Below, one piece after another: positions 1-5,881 of a stretch of 6,625 bases of DNA. The notes beneath the pieces were generated by a model. It did no database searches and had not been told where the DNA came from. It saw nothing but the letters and a program-made list of their open reading frames with translations. Source of the DNA: Candidatus Brockarchaeota archaeon (GTDB lineage: Archaea; Thermoproteota; EX4484-205; DTQO01); the NCBI GenBank assembly GCA_017601265.1, contig JAFNJA010000114.1, positions 1 to 6,625 on the forward strand, written 5' to 3'. Position 1 is the stretch's first letter. Each line of letters starts with the position of its first letter. The position numbers and the translations under genes were made by a program.

Positions 1-78
1 GCAGGCTCCTGGAGCTTCCAGCCCCCGAGTCATGCTGCATCTCCCAAGGCGCCCACTCGGCGGTCCCCGTGCTTTTGG

Positions 79-915
79 CTAGAATGGCCTTGCCAGCCTC
101 CTCGCCGCCTCGAGGTTGCCGAAGTCGTTTCGCCTCACGTCGATCGGAGTTTCGAGTATCATCGGTATCTCCCTCAGCTTCGGATTTGTAAGGAAGTTCC
201 TGAACCCCCTCCTCCCTATCTTGCCCAACCCTACGTGTTCGTGCCTGTCCAGCCCCGAACCTAGGCTTCCTTTGGAATCGTTGACGTGCACCAGCTTCAA
301 CCTCGCCAAGCCGATGAGGCCGTCGAACTTGTCGAGCGTCTCGCCTACGGCGGACCCGTCCCTCATGTCGTACCCGGAGGCGAAGGCGTGGCACGTGTCG
401 AAGCAAACGTTGACGGTTTTGTCGACCCTCTCCAGTATGAGGGATATCTCCTCGAAAGTTGAGCCGATGCTGTTTTTGCTTCCGGCCGTGTTTTCAAGAA
501 GTATCGAGACCGCGTTCTTGGACCTGGAGGCCGCCTCGGACACGGCTTGGACGACCCTCTCTCGCCCCGCTTCGAACCCGGAACCGAGGTGGCTGCCGAG
601 GTGGGTGACGAGGTACGGTACCTTCAGGAGCCGGCACCTCTCGACCTCGGCTACGAGCGAATCGACCGAAGCTTTGAAAACCTCCCTCCTCGGCGATGCC
701 AGGTTTGGGAGGTAGGGCATGTGGACCACTACGGGCCACAACCCTGAGCTGGCGACCTTCTTCCTGAAAGCTTCCGCCGATTTTTCCAAATCAGCAAAGT
801 CCCACCGCCTCGGGCTGCGGGTGAACATCTGGAAGGTGTCGCACCTCCTGGAAACGGCCCTGTCGACCGCCAGGTCTATTGAGCCCGATATCGATACGTG
901 CACCCCGAACTTCAT
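79..915 (-). CDS. nfo: Endonuclease IV (AP endonuclease), complete
   Basis: This 278-residue protein is an endonuclease IV, the zinc-dependent TIM-barrel enzyme that cuts the DNA backbone 5' of abasic sites in base excision repair. It begins GVHVSISGS and has TFQMFTRSPRRW at 27-38, the family's N-terminal strand and DNA-contact loop. All nine metal ligands expected from the E. coli enzyme are present: His65, His105, Glu141, Asp173, His176, His210, Asp223, His225 and Glu255. They sit in the diagnostic contexts VVHMPYL, THLGSH, LLENTAG, CFDTCHAF, LVHVNDSKG, DRHEHVGLG and ILETP. The length is normal and the frame is unbroken, so the enzyme should be active. The ATG at 915 places Met1 where family members start, and a GGTG motif lies 10 nt upstream (926-929). 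It is the last gene on this strand, 141 bp after the PDCD5-like gene, and may have its own promoter near 1000. The identification is secure. Confidence 0.97.
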   Translation of the reverse strand: MKFGVHVSISGSIDLAVDRAVSRRCDTFQMFTRSPRRWDFADLEKSAEAFRKKVASSGLWPVVVHMPYLPNLASPRREVFKASVDSLVAEVERCRLLKVPYLVTHLGSHLGSGFEAGRERVVQAVSEAASRSKNAVSILLENTAGSKNSIGSTFEEISLILERVDKTVNVCFDTCHAFASGYDMRDGSAVGETLDKFDGLIGLARLKLVHVNDSKGSLGSGLDRHEHVGLGKIGRRGFRNFLTNPKLREIPMILETPIDVRRNDFGNLEAARRLARPF

Positions 916-989
916 CGCCGGCAGGCACCTTTCCCCAAGCGCGCCTCAACCTGATCGAAGGGCCGTGGAATAGCCTTTCGGCTTTGCGG

Positions 990-1021
990 AACCGAGCCGT
1001 TAAACCCTTTCGCGCTCGGCT
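990..1021. promoter_or_regulatory. Inverted repeat around a TATA-like element upstream of nfo
   Basis: Two 8-base arms, 990-997 (aaccgagc) and 1014-1021 (gctcggct), can pair with one G-T wobble. The minus strand between them reads gggtttaacgg, a TATA-like box at about 1000-1007. A start site about 26 bp downstream would give nfo a leader of roughly 60 nt that includes its GGTG ribosome-binding motif. The 9-base word gcgctcggc occurs at 1012-1020 and again at 1046-1054. The element could be an operator over the nfo promoter, a hairpin ending the PDCD5-like transcript, or chance in GC-rich sequence. Only the pairing and the box are seen; the function is inferred. Confidence 0.3.
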
Positions 1022-1056
1022 AAGCTTGCGCGCGCCGCTCGTGCAGCGCTCGGCCC

Positions 1057-1437
1057 CTAGCGCTCCTTCAACTTCTCCTCCAGGCTCTTGACCTTTCCGT
1101 CCTCGTAATAAACTATCCTGGTCTTCAACTTGACGGGTATGCCGATCCTCAGGAAAAGGTGGTAGAGCGTCGGGCCGTCTATGGTCTCCTTTATGGCCCC
1201 CCTCTTCGCCAAGTTTGCGAGCATCTTGACAACGGCTTCGGTCTCGGAAGGAAATTGGTAGCTTGCAACCTCGAGTATCTCGGCTGCTTTGCCGTCTAAG
1301 AGCTTCGAGAGGGTGCGCCTCGGGTCTTCCTCGACTTTTTCGGGGGGAGGGCCGGTTTCCTTGCTGCGAGCTTTTTCCTGGAGCTGCCTCAGCCTTTTCA
1401 TCCTGAGCAGGTTCAGCTCGATGTCGTCTTCGCTCAT
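1057..1437 (-). CDS. PDCD5/TFAR19-family DNA-binding protein
   Basis: The 126-residue product resembles the archaeal DNA-binding proteins related to eukaryotic PDCD5 (TFAR19), small helical-bundle proteins of uncertain cellular role. It has a basic, charged N-terminal helix (about 5-25, LLRMKRLRQLQEKARS), a flexible Pro/Glu stretch (28-38), and then the family core. That core runs LSKLLDGKAAEILEVA at 43-58, a helix through ETEAVVKMLANLAKRGAI (65-82), and the IDGPTLYHLFLRIG segment (86-99). The tail is basic and highly charged (RIVYYEDGKVKSLEEKLKER). The match rests on the order of these helices and the 'LA..G.I...ID...L' pattern rather than on high identity, and the N-terminal part is more divergent than in typical homologues. 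The ATG at 1437 is the natural start because it lies about 26 bp from a good TATA box, which implies a leaderless mRNA. It stands alone between the VWA gene (91 bp upstream) and nfo. Confidence 0.72.
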   Translation of the reverse strand: MSEDDIELNLLRMKRLRQLQEKARSKETGPPPEKVEEDPRRTLSKLLDGKAAEILEVASYQFPSETEAVVKMLANLAKRGAIKETIDGPTLYHLFLRIGIPVKLKTRIVYYEDGKVKSLEEKLKER

Positions 1438-1458
1438 CGCAGCATAGGCCGCTTGGGC

Positions 1459-1472
1459 GGTTAAAAAGCATT
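1459..1472 (-). promoter_or_regulatory. TATA/BRE promoter for the PDCD5-like gene (leaderless)
   Basis: On the minus strand this reads caatgctttttaac, with the T/A-rich box at 1461-1467 in otherwise GC-rich sequence. The box centre is about 26 bp from the ATG at 1437, the usual archaeal TATA-to-start-site distance, so transcription should begin at or within a few bases of the start codon. No Shine-Dalgarno sequence precedes that ATG (its upstream bases are cctatgctgcg), which agrees with a leaderless transcript. Confidence 0.6.
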
Positions 1473-1528
1473 GGTAGCCGGGAGCAAGTTTCGCGCTTCA
1501 GTGAACTTCCGGGAAGGGGTCGATTGGA

Positions 1529-3325
1529 TCAGAGGTAGGTCTGGTAGGTCCTCATGGCTTCCGAAAGCACCAAGCCCTGCAGGTCCCTCTCCGGCGCTTC
1601 GACCCTGTGGATGCTCAGCCTTTGGCTCTTCTTGAGGGCCGCTACCCTCTCGGGATAGGAGCCGCCCGGAAGCTCGAATATTATGACCCTGTGACCCCTG
1701 TCTACGATCCTTTCGAGGAGCGGGATGGCTTCGCCGATGTTCTGCCACCCCCCGTCGGTTATTATGATTATGAAGCAGTTGCCCGCGGCGCTCGAGGCGA
1801 GGTCGCTGACCGTGAAGGCCGGGAAGATGGTGTACTCCCTGAGGCTCAGCGAAAGCGCCATCTCCTTAGACTCGTCGTCGTCGTCCCAGCCGCACGAAAC
1901 GTGGTTCGTGGAGAAGGAAACCGCGGAGGTTTCGCCCCCAGCCTTCTTCGCGCAAAGGTAGGCGATGAACGCCGAAGTCGCGGCCTCGTCGTGGATGTTG
2001 GACATGCTCATGCTCGCGTCGAGCGCCACTATGACCGACGGGACGAAACCGCTTATGGCCGACTGCCCCTTGGACGAGGGTTCTTCGAACCACTTCATGG
2101 TCGTAACCTCCGGGATCAGGGGACCTTCCTCGAGGCTCATCTCCAAGTCGAGCTTCTCTATCTCTTCCTCTATCAACCAGTCGTCGGGGTAGGTCGCGAC
2201 TGCCCAACTCGGACGCCTGCTCGGACTTTCAGAAAGGAATTGCAATATCGTCCTTTCGGCCCTTGCCCTGTACCAGTACCTCTTCCACAGGGCTTCGTTC
2301 ACGACCTTCGAGCTCAATTTGCCGTAGCGCCTCGACATCGAAGTCGATAGCACGGGTTCTTGGCCGGGTCTGCCGAGGTTGCCATCGAGCGGTTCGCTTT
2401 TGCCCGGCTCGCCCGAAAGCCCCGAGGATTCGGCCCGCTCCCCCTTGCCTGCCCTTCCTCCCCCTTTTTCCCGCTCCTTCCTTTCCGCCTTCGACGCGGA
2501 TCTTAAAGTCTCCTCGAACTTTTTACCAGGATCCTCTGACAGCCTCGGAAGGATCCACTGCTTGAAGAAAGCCTCGGCGGCCTTCGAGTCCGAGATGCCT
2601 CCGAAAACGTCGTCGAACAATTTCAGCGTTGCAGGATGGAAATCCTCCCGGACCGGGATGGGGTGTTCCGCGATGTGCTTCGCCACGGCTTTCTTGGAGA
2701 AAAATCCCGGGTCCCTTATCCTCATCCTCTCCAGCACCACGGCGAGCATCTGGACCTTCGTCTGCCAGGGCCTGTTCGACAGCATGATCACCTCAATCTC
2801 CCTCGCCGCTTCCTTGACAGACCTCCTGATCCTTCCCTTGACTGGGCCCCCGAGCATCCTCTTCTGGACGGCAAGCGCGATCTGCCCTATTCCGCCGGAC
2901 AGGTCTGAGAGAACCTCCACGTGGTAAGGATTCTCCTGGAATCGCCTGGACAGGTAGTTGAAGTCCACTTGGAAGTCGGAGAAAAGGAGGGTGGCAAGGT
3001 AAGCGAGGTCCCAGTGGACGGAGACAGCGTATGCCGCCCTCTCGAGGCTGTAGGCGGTCTTTATGTCGTAGGGGCAGTGGTGGGCGTGCGCGAGCTCGTG
3101 CCTGAAGGTCCAGAGGAGGAACTTTTCCTGGTCGCAGTCCGGCGGGATCGTGCCGGGCCCCGCCGTGACGACTCCGTTAAGGACCGAAATGGGCACCGAG
3201 CCCTTTGCCCTCTCCCCGCCCGTCGCGACCTTGAAGATGCATGGCGGGCAGTAGAGCTCGATCCGGGCCCTGTTGAAGATCTCGTGGGCCCTAACGACCT
3301 TTTGCCCTCTCGCCTTTCCAAACAC
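1529..3325 (-). CDS. VWA-domain protein with N-terminal HELAH metallopeptidase-like region
   Basis: This 598-residue protein has two recognisable ends. Residues about 15-130 contain FRHELAHAHHCPYD (74-87), an HExxH zinc-binding motif (His76, Glu77, His80) in a helix, as in the putative metallopeptidase region found in front of DUF2201-type VWA-like domains. A YCPPC pair lies at 25-29. Residues about 140-270 are helical. Residues 275-325 form a Lys/Glu/Gly/Pro-rich linker, typical of the flexible spacer in such proteins. The C-terminal VWA domain has the MIDAS sequence LDASMSMS (Asp436, Ser438, Ser440) and the second-strand acidic motif IIITDGG (Asp524), so it should bind a divalent metal and a protein partner. 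There is no signal peptide or membrane segment, so it should be cytosolic. The GTG start at 3325 has GGTGGAG (3334-3340) 8 nt upstream and lies 35 bp inside the end of the MoxR gene, which implies translational coupling. The substrate is unknown, and so is whether the HELAH site is catalytic. Confidence 0.82.
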   Translation of the reverse strand: MFGKARGQKVVRAHEIFNRARIELYCPPCIFKVATGGERAKGSVPISVLNGVVTAGPGTIPPDCDQEKFLLWTFRHELAHAHHCPYDIKTAYSLERAAYAVSVHWDLAYLATLLFSDFQVDFNYLSRRFQENPYHVEVLSDLSGGIGQIALAVQKRMLGGPVKGRIRRSVKEAAREIEVIMLSNRPWQTKVQMLAVVLERMRIRDPGFFSKKAVAKHIAEHPIPVREDFHPATLKLFDDVFGGISDSKAAEAFFKQWILPRLSEDPGKKFEETLRSASKAERKEREKGGGRAGKGERAESSGLSGEPGKSEPLDGNLGRPGQEPVLSTSMSRRYGKLSSKVVNEALWKRYWYRARAERTILQFLSESPSRRPSWAVATYPDDWLIEEEIEKLDLEMSLEEGPLIPEVTTMKWFEEPSSKGQSAISGFVPSVIVALDASMSMSNIHDEAATSAFIAYLCAKKAGGETSAVSFSTNHVSCGWDDDDESKEMALSLSLREYTIFPAFTVSDLASSAAGNCFIIIITDGGWQNIGEAIPLLERIVDRGHRVIIFELPGGSYPERVAALKKSQRLSIHRVEAPERDLQGLVLSEAMRTYQTYL

Positions 3326-4535
3326 CAGGAAGGCTCCACCCCATCTGCGCCGACAGCGTCTCTTCGCTGCTCAGCTTTCCTTCCCTGACCCACCGCCCCT
3401 CCAAACCCATGAGCTCCTCGGCGAACACGATGTCCTCGGCGGCGGCCTCCTTCCCGAGCTTGTAGAGGGCTGGCGCGTACCCCTTGTAGAGCTCGTTCAG
3501 TATGGCCCACTGCTTCCTGGAGTCCCTGTCCTCCATCTTCGCCCTTTCGCGGTCGAGGAGCGAGCCGAGGTCTTGCAGAAGGTTCCTGACCCTTACGAGG
3601 CTCAGCCTGTGGGGCAGCACCCAGAGGCAGGCGTTCAGGAGCGTTTCGAAACTTACCGAACCGTCCAGCCACGTCGAAGCTTTCGCGAGGTGCGTGAGAA
3701 CGGCCGTGGATCTCTCGCTTGGCGGCTCCTTTATGGAGCTGCATATGTCCCTTATGAAGTGGCACCCTTCGCACAGCGCCGGCGGCTTCACCTCGGACTC
3801 CTCCCTGTTTCTGATGCAAACCTGGAAATCCCTCACGATGAGGTTGATCTGGCCGAGTATTTCCGGGCTCAGCCTCACCGAGGAAACCTCCTTTCGGGCC
3901 TCTTGCAACTCCTCGAAGCTCAGGACCTGGGGCATCGATTCAACCAGCTGCCCCTCGTACTTGTCCAAAAGCTCTTGCAGCTGGAACTTCTCCCTCCAAG
4001 TCAGGGAGTTCAGGTACACGCAGATGTCGAACCTGTCGTAGAAAGGCGGCGGGTGGATGAAGGTCGTCGGGTCTCCCGGGTTCTCGTTCGCCAGCAGGCC
4101 GTAGTCGCCAACCACCGTTTTCTGGCCGTAAGCCCAGACCTCGCCGAACTGCATCAGGTGGTGGACGTTGGCGCTCGTGTACGGGTTCAGCCTGTTGACC
4201 TCGTCGAGGCCCTTCCCCTTCGCCTTCGTGAAAGCCGCCCAAAGCACCTTCTCCACGCCGTCGCGCTCGAGGGAAGGGATGTGGAGCCTTCCCACGACCT
4301 CGCCCCTTTTAACCTCCGAAGCTCCGGAGATCACGACCATGTCGTCCCCGCAAATCCCCTTCAGGAGGAGGATCATGAGCGTCGACTTTCCGAGGCCCCT
4401 GTGGGCCCTTATCAGAGAGGCGGACCGCTGGTGGAGTTGGTTCAAAACGAGCGCGTGGATCGCTTCCCTGTTACCGATGAACCTTTTGCCAAGCTCCCTT
4501 TCGAGTTCCAAAACCTTGTCTCTCAAGTAACCCAA
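3291..4535 (-). CDS. MoxR-type AAA+ ATPase with a cysteine cluster
   Basis: The 414-residue product is an AAA+ ATPase of the MoxR/magnesium-chelatase-like group, which work with VWA-domain proteins to remodel or insert metals or cofactors into client proteins. Walker A is AHRGLGKS (44-51), with the first Gly replaced by Ala but Lys50 and Ser51 kept. Walker B is GLDEVNR (109-115) with Asp111 and Glu112. Sensor 1 is LLANENPGD (147-155), the arginine-finger region is FYDRFD (165-170), and the sensor 2 helix is PSERSTAVLTHLAKA (272-286), followed by a VLPHRL motif (306-311). Between the ATPase core and the sensor 2 helix are Cys240, Cys255, Cys258 and Cys265 (CEGCHFIRDIC), a likely Zn or Fe-S site. 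Residues 320-414 form a charged C-terminal extension. The start is TTG at 4535, 6 bp after the stop of the membrane-protein gene, with AGGGG about 10 nt upstream; TTG codons 4 and 9 are weaker alternatives. The downstream VWA protein is the expected partner. Confidence 0.88.
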   Translation of the reverse strand: MGYLRDKVLELERELGKRFIGNREAIHALVLNQLHQRSASLIRAHRGLGKSTLMILLLKGICGDDMVVISGASEVKRGEVVGRLHIPSLERDGVEKVLWAAFTKAKGKGLDEVNRLNPYTSANVHHLMQFGEVWAYGQKTVVGDYGLLANENPGDPTTFIHPPPFYDRFDICVYLNSLTWREKFQLQELLDKYEGQLVESMPQVLSFEELQEARKEVSSVRLSPEILGQINLIVRDFQVCIRNREESEVKPPALCEGCHFIRDICSSIKEPPSERSTAVLTHLAKASTWLDGSVSFETLLNACLWVLPHRLSLVRVRNLLQDLGSLLDRERAKMEDRDSRKQWAILNELYKGYAPALYKLGKEAAAEDIVFAEELMGLEGRWVREGKLSSEETLSAQMGWSLPGVWKGERAKGR

Positions 4536-4541
4536 GTCACT

Positions 4542-4913
4542 TCAACCCCTGAGAAGGGCGATCGTCTCGGCGACGAGCCCCATCGTTCCCACGAAGAAAA
4601 CCAAGATCGCGATCTTCAGGAGCCTGACCCTCGCCCTAAGGCGGGTTATCTCCTCCTCCAAGTTCGATATCCTTTCCTGTATTAGGGCCGCTACGGACCT
4701 TTCCACCACGACGGTCTCCTCGGGCGGTTTCCTCAGGTAGATGGCGTCGAGGAGGTTGGAGCTCGCCGCTCCCTTCCCATCCTGGGCGCCCTTCTCTTCC
4801 CAGGAGAGCTTGGTTTTGTCGAACCTTATCGGGTTCTTCTTCGCTTGCGAGTCGAGGAATTCCTCCAACGGGCTGCTCAAAACGAGTTCGGCTAAGCGAA
4901 ATCCAGAGAGCAC
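4542..4913 (-). CDS. Small coiled-coil protein with one C-terminal membrane segment
   Basis: I do not recognise this 123-residue protein. Residues 1-65 are polar with no clear fold. Residues about 70-99 (ERSVAALIQERISNLEEEIT followed by RLRARVRLLK) form a strongly heptad-like coiled coil. Residues 100-121 (KIAILVFFVGTMGLVAETIA and two leucines) form a single hydrophobic helix ending only two residues from the C-terminus, with basic residues before it. This is the layout of a tail-anchored protein with its bulk in the cytosol. It is the first gene of the MoxR-VWA operon, 6 bp before the ATPase gene, so it may tether that pair to the membrane; this is inference from context. The first start codon in frame is GTG at 4913, which would be leaderless from a box near 4936-4941. 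If the better-looking box at 4914-4926 is used, translation would begin downstream, for example at the TTG at 4880. The 5' end is therefore uncertain. Confidence 0.72.
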   Translation of the reverse strand: MLSGFRLAELVLSSPLEEFLDSQAKKNPIRFDKTKLSWEEKGAQDGKGAASSNLLDAIYLRKPPEETVVVERSVAALIQERISNLEEEITRLRARVRLLKIAILVFFVGTMGLVAETIALLRG

Positions 4914-4942
4914 ACTTTAAACTTTTCCTTTCGATTTTAACG
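4914..4942 (-). promoter_or_regulatory. Promoter region of the membrane protein-MoxR-VWA operon
   Basis: The minus strand contains two AT-rich boxes: gttaaaatcg (about 4933-4942) and ggaaaagtttaaag (4915-4928), the second with a purine/A-rich BRE-like flank. The first lies about 25 bp from the GTG at 4913 and would give a leaderless transcript. The second abuts that GTG and would start transcription near 4890, inside the annotated gene. No other convincing promoter was seen before the MoxR or VWA genes, which agrees with one operon. Which box is used cannot be decided by eye. Confidence 0.5.
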
Positions 4943-4944
4943 CG

Positions 4945-4962
4945 TCCGGGGACATCCCCGGA
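4945..4962. promoter_or_regulatory. Perfect 8-2-8 palindrome between divergent promoters
   Basis: The arms tccgggga (4945-4952) and tccccgga (4955-4962) are exact reverse complements separated by two bases. The element sits between the minus-strand boxes at 4914-4942 and a plus-strand TATA-like box at about 4967-4976, where a dimeric regulator could affect both directions. Its symmetry and position suggest an operator. A tight hairpin in a transcript is less likely with a 2-base loop. No second copy was seen in the window. Confidence 0.45.
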
Positions 4963-4965
4963 GAA

Positions 4966-4977
4966 TCCTTATATCGT
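4966..4977 (+). promoter_or_regulatory. TATA-like box facing the decayed transporter region
   Basis: The plus strand reads atccttatatcg, with a TATA-like core at 4969-4975. The expected start site is near 4998, just before the first fragment of the decayed permease (about 5012). It is probably the relic promoter of the former transporter operon. It may still be active, since the box looks undamaged. Confidence 0.4.
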
Positions 4978-5011
4978 TCGAACCCTTCCGCCGCTCAGGT
5001 TAAGGTCTCGA

Positions 5012-5855
5012 GTTGCAGCGCCCGCAGGTCGGGAGAGTCTCTGGATGCTGCACCTCCACAAACCGATCCGGTCCGCCCGTTCGGCAGCCGCGGTCCTCCA
5101 GACCTTCTCGATTCAAGGCGTTTTTCCGCAGCGCGAGGAGGCCGCGATGGGCGTGATCCCGGGCGCTGATACAGGCGAGCCGTTGTAGGGTACGGCGGTC
5201 CTGCATTCTAGCGCTTTGCGACCGTCAAGGTATCCGCGGAGTTCGTCGAGATCGGCGGCGTTCTTGAAAACGCGTACATGGCGGTCGTTACCGTCGGGAA
5301 GGGGTTATTGCCGGAGCCTGCTTTGACGGCCTACGATCCCAAAGCAAAGTTTTTCGATGCTCGGCTTTGAACCGGGGCACGCGGTGGCTCCCTCAGGCAC
5401 CCCCATAGCCATCTACGTCGGGGGATCTAACGTACATGAGCGAAAGGTCGAAGGCAACGCCGGAGCTTTTTACGACTTCCGCCAAGGAAGCGCGACGATC
5501 GTCGGCATGAGCGGAGCCGCGATGATCGGGAACTCCAAGGCGGTCAGGGAGAGGATCAAGCGTTTTGACGTCGCGTTCTCGCCGATTTCGCTTTCCATCC
5601 TCCTGGCGCTGAGCGGCTTCAGCCCCGCTGGCGTGTTCATTGAAGACAACGCCGCCAGGATGTGCGCCGGCATCTCGATCGGGTCACTGTTTCTCGGTTT
5701 CTACTTCTGCATTTCCACCGGCTGGGGGCTTTCCGGCGATGCTCATTTCTTCCTGCATTTTGGCCGCTTCGATCGCGATCGGTTTGGCCGTTTTGTTCCC
5801 GAAGACCAGGAAGGATGTCGTGACTCCTTCCAGCGTCGCCATGGCGTTAGCTTGA
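5012..5855 (+). pseudogene. Decayed ABC-2 type permease-like gene (multiple frameshifts)
   Basis: No single frame covers this stretch, but protein-like segments continue across frames. Fragment A (5012-5188) contains LWMLHLHKPIRSARSAAAVL and ends at a TAG. Fragment B (5212-5370) has a beta-rich segment, ATVKVSAEFVEIGGVLENAY and onward, ending at TGA. Fragment C starts in another frame near 5357, continues it (GFEPGHAVAPSGTPIAIYVG), and reaches SGAAMIGNSKAVRERI then FDVAFSPISLSILLALSGF. A hydrophobic stretch (MCAGISIGSLFLGFYF) follows. Fragment D (about 5725-5855, a third frame) gives MLISSCILAASIAIGLAVLF, a good membrane helix with a basic tail. The RER...FDV..SPIS..IL motif resembles the cytoplasmic loop of ABC-2 permeases (ARER..GT...LL..P.SR..I..GK) and the matching loop of the intact permease downstream (86-118). 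The likely ancestor had membrane helix 1, an extracytoplasmic domain, that loop, then more helices. Decay is certain; the family is inferred. Confidence 0.6.
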
Positions 5856-5881
5856 AGTCGACCTTCTCGACGAGGAACGCG

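Noticed and set aside
1..78. Possible start of another minus-strand gene (ATG at 33 or 40 with GGGAG before it)
   Set aside because: Only about a dozen codons remain before the window edge and nothing is recognisable, so no gene is called. The stretch holds no tRNA-like fold or terminator that I can see.
1506..1516. Small palindrome cttcc-g-ggaag just after the VWA stop codon
   Set aside because: Five-base arms are too short to call a terminator, and no T-run follows closely on the minus strand.
1607..2350. 247-codon plus-strand frame opposite the VWA gene
   Set aside because: It is very rich in Arg, Gly and Val with no domain. It mirrors the codon bias of the VWA gene on the other strand.
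3273..4685. 470-codon open frame on the plus strand opposite the MoxR gene
   Set aside because: It is the antisense of MoxR and the end of the membrane-protein gene. Its translation is rich in Arg, Leu, Glu, His and Pro without motifs, while the minus strand carries a complete AAA+ protein.
5000..5206. 68-codon minus-strand frame starting MQDRRTLQRL
   Set aside because: It lies within the decayed plus-strand region, has no convincing ribosome-binding site and shows no recognisable fold. The plus-strand reading LWMLHLHKPIRSARS looks more protein-like.
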